Shown here one piece after another: positions 15,231 to 22,320 of a DNA stretch of 22,826 bases. This DNA comes from CADCWK01 sp964244115 (lineage in GTDB: Bacteria > Chloroflexota > Chloroflexia > Thermomicrobiales > UBA6265): contig CAXTHM010000060.1 in the NCBI GenBank assembly GCA_964244115.1, positions 1 to 22,826 of the forward strand, in the 5' to 3' direction. Position 1 is the first letter of the stretch, and every line of letters begins with the position of its first letter. The notes beneath the pieces were generated by a model. The model was not told the origin of the DNA and ran no database searches. It saw only the letters and a list, made by a program, of their open reading frames with translations. Both the position numbers and the translations under genes were made by a program.

Positions 15231-15294
15231 ACCGTTATCGCCCTGCGGGGCGATGGCGCCTGCGGGCGCCTGACTCGCAAGCTTCGCCCCTACA
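15231..15294 (-). repeat. Palindromic intergenic repeat copy 4
   Basis: Read on the minus strand: the same 21-bp arm, hairpin GGCGCC-CGCA-GGCGCC (15255-15270), hairpin ATCGCCC-CGCA-GGGCGAT (15237-15254), then AACGG. The second hairpin is identical to that of copy 1 (1673-1690). The first stem differs from copy 3 by compensated changes that keep pairing. Confidence 0.75.
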
Positions 15295-15343
15295 CTCGGA
15301 ATCGACGCGCCCGATTAGAGAGAAATGCGCAGTGCGCTGTCCA

Positions 15344-16036
15344 TTAACGGACGGACGTGTCCAATCGCTGCCGCTGATGGCCGTGCTCGTCGAAGTTGTC
15401 GGGTGAGAGCCACCGCTCGAACGCCCGCTCGATGGCCGGCCAGTCGGTGTCGATGATCGCGAACCAGGCGGTGTCGCGGGTGCGGCCCTTGATGATCATG
15501 TGCTGCCGGAACGTGCCCTCGTAGGTGAAGCCGAACCGGAGGGCGGCCCGCTTCGAGCGCTCGTTGAGATCGTTGCACTTCCACTCGACGCGGCGGTAGC
15601 CGAGGGCGAAGGCGTTCCGGATCAGCAGGTAGATGGTCTCGGTCGCCGTCGTCGATCGCTGCATCCCCGAGCCGAACAGGAGATGGCCGATCTCGATCAC
15701 CCGGTTGGCGGGGTCGATCCGGAGGTAGCCCCCGGCGCCGAGCGGCTCACCGGACGCGGTATCGACGAAGGTGAACCAGAGCGGGTCATCCGACGCGGCG
15801 AACGCGTGCAGGCTCCCGGTGAAGTCCGCCAGGTCGGCGAACGGCCCGTAGCCGAGGTAGTCCCACATGTGCGGGTCGGCACCGGGGCCCTGCGTCGCCT
15901 CGAACAGGCCCACGGCGTGGACGTCCGGGTCGAGCGGGACGAGGCTCACCGTCCGGCCGGGAAGGGCCATCCGGGGTGGGGACGGGACATCGCGTGATTC
16001 GATGAGATCTCCGATCCGGAACTCGACGTCCGCCAC
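15344..16036 (-). CDS. GNAT acetyltransferase, RimJ/RimL-like
   Basis: A 230-residue acetyltransferase of the RimJ/RimL-like branch. Typical features are the C-terminal block WKCNDLNERSKRAALRFGFTYEG and the GRTRDTAWFAI end, which this branch shares with proteins acting on ribosomal-protein N termini or small molecules. The residues GSGMQRSTTATE occupy the CoA loop position. The acceptor is unknown. The start is GTG 16036, with GGGAAAGGG about 10 nt upstream; ATG 15970 is an alternative without an SD. It begins 19 bp after the dnaJ stop on the same strand, so it is probably co-transcribed with dnaJ. Confidence 0.82.
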   Translation of the reverse strand: MADVEFRIGDLIESRDVPSPPRMALPGRTVSLVPLDPDVHAVGLFEATQGPGADPHMWDYLGYGPFADLADFTGSLHAFAASDDPLWFTFVDTASGEPLGAGGYLRIDPANRVIEIGHLLFGSGMQRSTTATETIYLLIRNAFALGYRRVEWKCNDLNERSKRAALRFGFTYEGTFRQHMIIKGRTRDTAWFAIIDTDWPAIERAFERWLSPDNFDEHGHQRQRLDTSVR

Positions 16037-16055
16037 GCGATGCTGCCCTTTCCCG

Positions 16056-17177
16056 TCAGACGCCGATCGCGTCCTTCATCTTGTCGAGGAACCCGCGCCG
16101 GTGGGGCTGCTGGGTGATCTCGCTGCCGAGCGACTCGGCGAGCTGGTTGAACAGGTCCTGCTGCTCGGGAGTCAGTTCGCGCGGCACCAGGACCTGGACG
16201 GTGACGATCTGGTCGCCCCGGTCGCCGCCGCGCATGTCGGGGACGCCGCGCCCCCGGAGCCGGAACTGCTGGCTGGACTGGGTCCCGGCCGGGATCTTGA
16301 GCGACACGGCGCCGTCGATCGTCTCGATGTCGATCTCGTCACCGAGCGCGGCCTGGGCGACGTTGATCCCGATCTGGAGATGGATCGTCTTGTTCTGCCG
16401 GGTGAACAGCTCGTGGGACTGGATCTGGACCTTGACGTAGAGGTTGCCCGGCACGCCGCCCGACGGCCCGGCTTCACCCTGCCCGGACATCCGGAGCGTC
16501 GCGCTCTCGTCGATGCCCGGCGGGATGTTGACGGTGATGCTGCGGGCACGGGTGACGCGGCCGCGGCCCTTGCAGTTCGTGCACGGGTCGGTGATCTGGA
16601 CGCCCTCGCCGTGGCAGGTCCGGCACGGGGCCGAGGTCATGAACTGGCCGAGGATGGTCTGCTGGACCTGGCGCACTTCGCCCGAACCGCTGCACGTCGG
16701 ACAGACCGGCGGGTCCTGGCCGTCCTTCTGCCGCTTGCCGCTGCAGACCTCGCAGGTCTCCAGCCGCGTCAGCTCGACGATCTTCTCGGCGCCGAAGACG
16801 GCCTCCTCGAAGGAGAGCCGGACCGTGACCTCGAGGTCCTGGCCGCGCTGGACGGCCGGCCGACGGCGGCCACCGTTCGAGGCGCCGAAGAACGTGTCGA
16901 AGATGTCGCCGAAGGGGGAGCCGTCGAAGCCACCGAAGCCGTCGCCGCCCATGCCGGGGGTGGTGTGGCCGAACTGGTCGTACTGGGATCGGCGCTTGGG
17001 GTCCGACAGGACCTCGTAGGCCTCGTTGATCTCCTTGAACGCCTCATCCGACCCGCTGTCCTGGCTGACGTCGGGGTGGTGGATGCGGGCCAGCCGTCGG
17101 TAGGACTTCTTGATCTCGTCGGCGGTCGCCGAGCGTGAGACGTCGAGGACCTCGTAGTAGTCACGCTTTTCGCTCAT
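16056..17177 (-). CDS. dnaJ: Chaperone protein DnaJ (type I Hsp40)
   Basis: A 373-residue type I J-protein that delivers substrates to DnaK and stimulates its ATPase. The J domain (about 5-70) carries HPD (34-36). A Gly/Phe-rich linker spans 75-98. The zinc region has four Cys motifs: CEVCSGKR (142-149), CPTCSGSG (159-166), CRTCHGEG (185-192) and CTNCKGRG (199-206). The first motif lacks the usual final Gly, but all eight Cys are present. The C-terminal beta domains follow (GDEIDIETIDG). dnaK, grpE and hrcA are not adjacent and no CIRCE site is seen. ATG 17177 has only a weak SD (AGGT). Confidence 0.96.
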   Translation of the reverse strand: MSEKRDYYEVLDVSRSATADEIKKSYRRLARIHHPDVSQDSGSDEAFKEINEAYEVLSDPKRRSQYDQFGHTTPGMGGDGFGGFDGSPFGDIFDTFFGASNGGRRRPAVQRGQDLEVTVRLSFEEAVFGAEKIVELTRLETCEVCSGKRQKDGQDPPVCPTCSGSGEVRQVQQTILGQFMTSAPCRTCHGEGVQITDPCTNCKGRGRVTRARSITVNIPPGIDESATLRMSGQGEAGPSGGVPGNLYVKVQIQSHELFTRQNKTIHLQIGINVAQAALGDEIDIETIDGAVSLKIPAGTQSSQQFRLRGRGVPDMRGGDRGDQIVTVQVLVPRELTPEQQDLFNQLAESLGSEITQQPHRRGFLDKMKDAIGV

Positions 17178-17325
17178 GATGACCTATTGCATGTGAATGT
17201 CGCCGCGGGGAGCGGGGTGGAGCGGGTGCGGCGACAGCGGCGGAACGGGACGTGATGATGGCCGGAGCGGGACAACGCAAAACGCCCGGCGACACGGCGT
17301 GCCGGGGCATGGGCGGTCCTTCCAC
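17178..17325 (-). promoter_or_regulatory. dnaJ leader with terminator-like hairpin
   Basis: On the transcribed (minus) strand a GC-rich hairpin (17308-17301 with 17290-17284, one bulge) is followed after one base by TTTT (17282-17279), the layout of an intrinsic terminator. Nearer the gene, an 8-bp perfect stem (17235-17228 with 17206-17199, GTCGCCGC/GCGGCGAC) forms a second hairpin. GCGGCGAC could also pair with GTCGCCG in the 3' arm of the first hairpin, so alternative folds are possible. Confidence 0.4.
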
Positions 17326-17331
17326 AGGGAA

Positions 17332-17359
17332 AGTATAGCGGAGGCAACATTCGCGTCAA
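17332..17359 (-). promoter_or_regulatory. Promoter of dnaJ
   Basis: On the minus strand: TTGACG (17359-17354), 16-bp spacer, TATACT (17337-17332). A housekeeping-sigma promoter is the simplest reading; it gives a leader of about 150 nt. Confidence 0.7.
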
Positions 17360-17402
17360 CGCTCGACGGCCTGACACGACCGGGTCGAAGCGATCCGACG
17401 GC

Positions 17403-17432
17403 TTGACAGTCCGCCGGAACCTCTCGTACGAT
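17403..17432 (+). promoter_or_regulatory. Promoter of tRNA-Gln
   Basis: TTGACA (17403-17408), 18-bp spacer, TACGAT (17427-17432). The predicted start lies about 10 bp before the mature tRNA 5' end. Confidence 0.7.
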
Positions 17433-17449
17433 CCCCTGTGTTTCGATAG

Positions 17450-17520
17450 TGGCGCGTGGTGAAATGGTATCACAGAGGTCTTTGGAACCTTTGTTTCAGG
17501 TTCGAGTCCTGGCGCGCCAG
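17450..17520 (+). tRNA. tRNA-Gln (anticodon TTG)
   Basis: A full cloverleaf can be drawn. The acceptor TGGCGCG (17450-17456) pairs with CGCGCCA (17513-17519), with discriminator G17520. D stem GTGA/TCAC, anticodon stem GAGGT/ACCTT with loop CTTTGGA giving anticodon TTG (17482-17484), T arm with TTCGAGT loop. The U1-A72 acceptor pair is typical of bacterial glutamine tRNAs. CCA is not encoded (CCC follows) and must be added after transcription. Confidence 0.95.
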
Positions 17521-17582
17521 CCCTCCTCCCACCCGGTGATCCGATCCCACCTGCCGACCTCGCAAGGGACCATCCGCCCGCT

Positions 17583-19082
17583 GTGCCCACGACACCCCCT
17601 GAGTCGTCTCCGGCCGGGTCACCTGACCCGTCGATCGACCCTGTCAACGGCGACCTGACGCTGATCGTGCTGGCGGCCGGTGGTGGGACGCGGATGCGGT
17701 CGCGACTGCCCAAGCCCTTCCACCACGTCGCCGGTCGGCCGATGGTCGAGCATGTCATCCGGGCCGGTCTCGCGGCCGAACCGGACCGCGTCGTCGCCGT
17801 GCTGAGTGAGCGTACCGCCGCGCTCGTCGATCGGATCCCCAGTGACATCGAGCTGATCGCCGTCATCCAGGCCGAGCCGCTCGGGACCGGTCACGCCGTC
17901 CGGACGGTGTTCGACGCGGCCGGGACGATCCCCGCGTCCGGGCTGATCCTCGTCCTCTACGGCGACCAGCCGTTGCTGGACGGCGCGACCGTTCGGGCAC
18001 TCGCGTCGGGCGCCGCTGCGTCCGGTGCACCGGTGACGCTGCTCACCTGCATCCTCGGTGACGCGGCCGCCTACGGCCGGGTGGCGCGGAACGCCGACAA
18101 GAACGTGATCGGTATCGTCGAGCACAAGGATGATGACCCGGCGAACCGGATCGGCCCGACCGAGATCTGGAGCGGGATGATGGCGCTCGACACCGCCTGG
18201 ACCCGCGACGCGATCCGGCGGCTGACCCCGAGCCCGGCGACCGGGGAGCTCTATCTCACCGAGCTGATCGGCATGGCGGTCGCGAGATCCGGCTCAGCGG
18301 CCGTCTGGCCGGTCCAGACGGTGGCGGCCGCGCCGGAGATCGCCCACGGCGTCAACAACCGGGTGGAGCTGGCCCAGGCCGAGGCCCTGTTCCAGGACCG
18401 TCTCCGGGAACACTGGATGGTCAGGGGCGTGACGATGGACGACCCCGCGACCGTCTACATCGAGTCGGACGTCACCATCGGCGAGGACACGACGCTGCGG
18501 CCCTTCACGCAGCTCCGGGCCGGCACGACGATCGGGCGTGACTGCGTGATCGGCCCGGGAACCGAGCTGACGGCCGCCACCATCGGCGATGGCGTCACGA
18601 TCCGGTCCTCGACGGTGACCCGCGCGACGGTCCATGACGGGGCCGATGTCGGGCCGTACAGTCACCTCCGGGCCGGAACGATCGTCGGGCCGGGTGTCCA
18701 CGTCGGTAATTTCGGCGAGTTCAAGAACGCGCACCTCGCGGCCGGCGTCAAAGTCGGCCACTTCGGGTACCTTGGAGACGTGACCATCGGGGAGGGCACC
18801 AACATCGGTGCTGGGACCGTCGTCGCCAACTTCGACGGCCAGCGCAAGCACCAGACGACGATCGGCGCCGGGGCGTTCATCGGGTCCGACACGGTCCTGC
18901 GGGCGCCGGTCTCGGTCGGTGACGGCGCGGCGACCGGCGCGGGCTCGGTCGTGACCCATGACGTCCCGGACGGCGTCACCGTCGCCGGGGTTCCGGCCCG
19001 GCCGATCGTCCGTCGACCCGACCCACCGAGCGAAACGGCCGCCGGCCCGGGTCCACCCGGGCTCTCGGAACCAGAGGGATAA
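17583..19082 (+). CDS. glmU: Bifunctional GlmU (GlcNAc-1-P uridylyltransferase / glucosamine-1-P acetyltransferase)
   Basis: A 499-residue cytoplasmic enzyme making UDP-GlcNAc for peptidoglycan. The N-terminal uridylyltransferase has LAAGGGTRM (30-38), Lys44 (LPKPF), QAEPLGTGHA (96-105) and YGDQPL. The C-terminal half is a left-handed beta helix of hexapeptide repeats; HVGNFGEFKNAHL and VGHFGYLGD hold the acetyltransferase catalytic His, and NIGAGTVVANFDG contacts acetyl-CoA. About 24 N-terminal residues and a Pro-rich C-terminal tail exceed the usual length. The GTG at 17583 has only a distant AAGGGA, so the true start may be internal. It lies 6 bp before prs, an order also seen in Bacillus. 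Confidence 0.94.
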   Translation: MPTTPPESSPAGSPDPSIDPVNGDLTLIVLAAGGGTRMRSRLPKPFHHVAGRPMVEHVIRAGLAAEPDRVVAVLSERTAALVDRIPSDIELIAVIQAEPLGTGHAVRTVFDAAGTIPASGLILVLYGDQPLLDGATVRALASGAAASGAPVTLLTCILGDAAAYGRVARNADKNVIGIVEHKDDDPANRIGPTEIWSGMMALDTAWTRDAIRRLTPSPATGELYLTELIGMAVARSGSAAVWPVQTVAAAPEIAHGVNNRVELAQAEALFQDRLREHWMVRGVTMDDPATVYIESDVTIGEDTTLRPFTQLRAGTTIGRDCVIGPGTELTAATIGDGVTIRSSTVTRATVHDGADVGPYSHLRAGTIVGPGVHVGNFGEFKNAHLAAGVKVGHFGYLGDVTIGEGTNIGAGTVVANFDGQRKHQTTIGAGAFIGSDTVLRAPVSVGDGAATGAGSVVTHDVPDGVTVAGVPARPIVRRPDPPSETAAGPGPPGLSEPEG

Positions 19083-19087
19083 GCACG

Positions 19088-20023
19088 TTGGACGGGCGAC
19101 TACAGGTCTTTGCCGGCAGCTCGCACCCGCAGCTCGCCGCCGCGATCATGGATCAATTGGAAGCCCCCCTTGGGCGCGCGATCATCGGCACCTACAAGAA
19201 CGGCGAGACCCGGGTCAAGCTGGACGAGAACGTCCGGGGCTCGGACTGCTTCGTCATCCAGTCGATCTGCCAGCCCTACGATCATCACATCATGGAGATG
19301 TTGCTGATGATCGATGCGCTCCGGCGGGCTTCGGCGGCCCGGATCACGGCCGTGATCCCGTACTACGGCTATTCCAAGCAGGAGAAGAAGACGACCGGCC
19401 GCGAGCCGATCTCGGCCAAGCTGGTCGCCAACCTGATCACGACGGCCGGCGCCGACCGGATTCTGAGCGTCGATCTCCACGCCCCGGCGATCGAGGGCTT
19501 CTTCGACATCCCGGTCGATCACCTGCGGGCCACGCCGCTGTTGGCCCACCACTTCCGCCGCTCCCTCGATCAGGCCGCCGTCGTCGTCAGCCCGGACTCC
19601 GGCGGGGTCGCGCGGGCCGAGGACTTCCGGGTCCGGTCCGGCGGCGAACTGGCGATCATCGCCAAGCGTCACCCGGAGACGGACGCCTCCGAGTCGCTGG
19701 AGATGGTCGGCGACGTCGAGGGCAAGACCGCCATCGTCGTCGACGACATGATCTCGACCGGCGGGACGATGCGGGCGGCGATCGACCTGCTCTACCAGCG
19801 GGGCGCGTCGGACGTCTTCGCCGCCTCGACGCACGGCATCTTCGCCGGGGAGGCCGTGGCGCTGCTGGCGGCGTCCGACGTCCGCAAGCTCTACGTCTGC
19901 GACACGGTCCCGCTCCCGACCGACCCCTCCCTGCACCTGGAGTCGATCACGGTCGCGCCGCTCCTGGCCGAGTCGATCATGCGGATCCACAAGGATCTCA
20001 GCATCAGCGCCCTGTTCATCTAG
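19088..20023 (+). CDS. prs: Ribose-phosphate pyrophosphokinase (PRPP synthetase)
   Basis: A 311-residue enzyme transferring pyrophosphate from ATP to ribose-5-phosphate, giving PRPP for nucleotide, His and Trp synthesis. Visible motifs: NGETRVKLDENVRG near the N terminus, MIDALRRASA, IPYYGYSKQEKK (90-101), SVDLHA with His131, and the PRPP loop VVDDMISTGGT (217-227). Compared with the usual YARQD and KRR patterns, this protein has SKQE and KRH, conservative but at ATP- and catalytic-loop positions. The start is TTG 19088 with AGAGGGAT upstream overlapping the glmU stop; no better start exists. Co-transcribed with glmU. Confidence 0.93.
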   Translation: MDGRLQVFAGSSHPQLAAAIMDQLEAPLGRAIIGTYKNGETRVKLDENVRGSDCFVIQSICQPYDHHIMEMLLMIDALRRASAARITAVIPYYGYSKQEKKTTGREPISAKLVANLITTAGADRILSVDLHAPAIEGFFDIPVDHLRATPLLAHHFRRSLDQAAVVVSPDSGGVARAEDFRVRSGGELAIIAKRHPETDASESLEMVGDVEGKTAIVVDDMISTGGTMRAAIDLLYQRGASDVFAASTHGIFAGEAVALLAASDVRKLYVCDTVPLPTDPSLHLESITVAPLLAESIMRIHKDLSISALFI

Positions 20024-20024
20024 C

Positions 20025-20073
20025 GCCGAACGATGGCTGCGTGACGGGTCTCCCCCCACGGTCATCGTTCGGC
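20025..20073 (+). terminator. Terminator-like hairpin after prs
   Basis: GCCGAACGATG (20025-20035) pairs perfectly with CATCGTTCGGC (20063-20073). Inside the loop CGTG (20039-20042) can pair with CACG (20057-20060). It starts directly after the prs stop. No T-run follows. Confidence 0.5.
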
Positions 20074-20115
20074 CCGATCGAATCGTCCGAGGGACCGCTC
20101 GTCCCACCCATCGCC

Positions 20116-20133
20116 GACCCGTCCTGACGGGTC
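20116..20133 (+). other. Short palindrome before the CBS gene
   Basis: GACCCGTC-CT-GACGGGTC. The right half also occurs at 20043-20050 within the preceding hairpin loop, so the left half could pair with either. Confidence 0.35.
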
Positions 20134-20158
20134 ACTGGCGACCGGAGAGCCTGAGGCA

Positions 20159-21505
20159 ATGGACGGTACCGCCTGGACCGCGATCGTACTGGGGACCATC
20201 GCCCTGGTCGTCATGTGCCTCATCGCCTTCACCGCATCGCTGGTCAGCATCGTCGGTCGGCCGTCGGCGCCGGCGCGGCCGGAGGATCGGGGCGACCGGG
20301 CCCACCGGCTCCGAACGGTCCGGGACCTGCTCGATGCCCAGCGGGGCTGGTTCGCGGCCCTGGACGTCGGGACGATCGTCGCGGCGACGATCGCGACCGG
20401 GCTGCTGGCGGCGGGATTCGGCGCGCTGGTCGGCCGGGCCGGGACGGTCCTCGCCATCCTGGTGGTCGCCGCGATCGCTCTGATCGTGACCCAGGCGCTG
20501 CCCGTCGCGCTGGCCCGGAGCCGTCCCAACCTGAGCAGCCGGGTCAGCGGGGGATTGGCCACGCCGATCGGGATCCTGTTCCGGCCGTTCGCCGTCCTCG
20601 TCCAGGTCATGGCCGAGTTCCTCGACCGGCTGATCCCGAACTCCGCCGATGAGCCGGTGATCGAGGGCGTCGAGGACGAGATCCGGAACTACATCGCCAA
20701 CGAGGAGGATACGGTCATCCAGCAGGTCGAGCGGGAGATGATCGACGGCATCCTTCATCTGGAGGACATCCGGGTCCGCGAACTGATGGTTCCCCGCGTC
20801 GACATCACCGCGATCGACCGCGTCACCAGCGGTCGCGAGATCGTCGATCTGATCGTCAAGGCGGGCCACTCCCGGATCCCGGTCTACGAGGAGTCGATCG
20901 ACCACGTCATCGGCGTCCTCTACGCCAAGGACCTGCTGCCGTTCGTGATCGGCAATACCGACGCCCTGCCCCTCGTCAGCCTGCTCCGCCCGGCCTACGT
21001 CGTGCCGGAGACGAAGCGGGTCAACGAGCTCCTCGCCGACCTTCGCGCCCAGCGGGTCCACCTCGCGATCGTGGCCGACGAGTACGGCGGGACGGCCGGG
21101 ATCATCACGATCGAGGACATCCTCGAGGAGATCGTCGGCGAGATCCAGGACGAGTACGACAAGGAGATGCCGCTGTTCGAGGTCTCCGGGCCGGACGAGT
21201 TCATCGCCGACGGGCGGCTGGCGGTCGAGGACGCCGAGGACGCCCTCGGGGTCCGCTTCGAGGACGACGATTACGATAGCCTGGGCGGGTTCGTCCAGAA
21301 GCACCTCGGCCGCCTGCCGGCCGACGGCGACCGGTTCACGGCCGAGGGAGTGGAGATCGAGGTAATCGAGGTCGAGCGCAACCGTGTCCGGAAGATGCGC
21401 GTCCGGCGCGTCCGGGAGACGATACCCGCGACGTTGGAGCTCGAGTCGCAGCCTGGCGGAACCGAGCCAGCTACCGTGTCGGACGTGTCCGAGTCTCAGC
21501 CATGA
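20159..21505 (+). CDS. CBS-pair/CorC-HlyC transporter-associated membrane protein
   Basis: A 448-residue inner-membrane protein of the CNNM/CorC (hemolysin-C-like) group. Hydrophobic segments at about 5-32, 68-91, 94-116 and perhaps 132-152 replace a normal DUF21 domain, which looks weakly conserved. A CBS pair spans about 205-330 (ELMVPRVDITAID; SRIPVYEESIDHVIGVLYAKDLL; LAIVADEYGGTAGIITIEDILEEIVGEI). The C-terminal CorC_HlyC domain (about 340-425) contains DSLGGFVQKHLGRLPADGD. Relatives are linked to Mg2+/Co2+ efflux; transport here is not demonstrated. GAGG lies just before ATG 20159. Its stop overlaps birA by 4 bp. Confidence 0.88.
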   Translation: MDGTAWTAIVLGTIALVVMCLIAFTASLVSIVGRPSAPARPEDRGDRAHRLRTVRDLLDAQRGWFAALDVGTIVAATIATGLLAAGFGALVGRAGTVLAILVVAAIALIVTQALPVALARSRPNLSSRVSGGLATPIGILFRPFAVLVQVMAEFLDRLIPNSADEPVIEGVEDEIRNYIANEEDTVIQQVEREMIDGILHLEDIRVRELMVPRVDITAIDRVTSGREIVDLIVKAGHSRIPVYEESIDHVIGVLYAKDLLPFVIGNTDALPLVSLLRPAYVVPETKRVNELLADLRAQRVHLAIVADEYGGTAGIITIEDILEEIVGEIQDEYDKEMPLFEVSGPDEFIADGRLAVEDAEDALGVRFEDDDYDSLGGFVQKHLGRLPADGDRFTAEGVEIEVIEVERNRVRKMRVRRVRETIPATLELESQPGGTEPATVSDVSESQP

Positions 21506-22320
21506 CGCTGGTCACCATCACCGACCGATGGGTGGTCCGCCGTTACGCCAGCGTGACGAGCACGATGGATGTCGCCGCCCGGCTCATCGCCGACGGTGAC
21601 GTCGTCGGACCGACGGCGGTGGTCGCGGACCACCAGACCGCTGGCCGGGGGCGTTCGGACCGCGTCTGGCGGTCGGTACCCGGCGGTTCGCTCCAGATGA
21701 CGGCGATCCTGACGCTTCCCGTGCCCCCGAGCGGGCTCGGGCCGGTCCCGCTCCTCGTCGGGAACATCGTCGCGGAGTCGATCGAGGCCCTCGACGAGCA
21801 TCTGAAGCCGCGACTGAAGTGGCCCAACGACGTGCTGATCGACGACCGCAAGGTGGCGGGGATCCTCGTGGTGAGTCGATCGACGGGACAGTCGTCGTCG
21901 CTCCAGATCGGCATCGGGGTCAACATCGTCGAGCCGGAGGCCGGTGCCGCCCGGTCGATCGGACTGAGCCAGCTCCTGACCTCGGATTCGACATCACCCA
22001 GTCCGGCTAGGGTTCGGGAAGTCCTGCTCGGCGAGATCCTGGCGCGGCTCGACGGTCTCCCTGGTGAGTTGGCCCGGGACGGTGGAGCCGACGGTCTGGA
22101 GCGATGGACCCGCCGGGCGACGCTGCTCGGTCAGCCGGTCCGCGTGCGGGATGGCGACCGGACCACCGAGGGCGTCATGCTCGGCGTCGATCGGACCGGC
22201 GCGCTGCGACTCAGGACCGCGACCGGGGAGGTCGCTACGGTGGTGGCCGGCGATCTGACGCGCGGACCACGCCCGATCGTCGATGACGCTTCACCCGATC
22301 ACTCGGAGGACATCGCATGA
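21502..22320 (+). CDS. birA: Biotin-[acetyl-CoA-carboxylase] ligase (monofunctional BirA)
   Basis: A 272-residue cytoplasmic enzyme that makes biotinyl-AMP and attaches biotin to carboxyl-carrier proteins. GRGR (48-51) in TAGRGRSDRVW is the biotinyl-AMP loop; KWPNDVL (106-112), KVAGIL (117-122) and GIGVN complete the catalytic core. A small C-terminal SH3-like domain follows (LLGQPVRVRDGDRTTEGVMLGVD). There is no N-terminal helix-turn-helix, so it is not a repressor of biotin genes. ATG 21502 overlaps the preceding gene's stop, and its own stop overlaps the thiolase start; both are ATGA junctions. Confidence 0.95.
   Translation: MTLVTITDRWVVRRYASVTSTMDVAARLIADGDVVGPTAVVADHQTAGRGRSDRVWRSVPGGSLQMTAILTLPVPPSGLGPVPLLVGNIVAESIEALDEHLKPRLKWPNDVLIDDRKVAGILVVSRSTGQSSSLQIGIGVNIVEPEAGAARSIGLSQLLTSDSTSPSPARVREVLLGEILARLDGLPGELARDGGADGLERWTRRATLLGQPVRVRDGDRTTEGVMLGVDRTGALRLRTATGEVATVVAGDLTRGPRPIVDDASPDHSEDIA

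Larger units (their letters stand above)
15075..15294. repeat. 220-bp composite inverted-repeat element (two convergent repeat copies)
   Basis: The outer 21 bp are perfect inverted repeats (15075-15095 and 15274-15294). Each arm leads into two hairpins, and about 96 bp of unrelated sequence fills the centre. It lies between the convergent ends of radA and the acetyltransferase gene. It has no coding capacity for a transposase. It resembles a MITE or a BIME-like pair; no flanking target duplication is obvious. The remaining sequence at 14968-15074 and 15295-15343 shows nothing recognisable. Confidence 0.7.

Noticed and set aside
13425..15347. 640-codon plus-strand open frame overlapping radA
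   Set aside because: The product is an Arg/Gly/Pro-rich shadow; radA in the other frame has all expected motifs.
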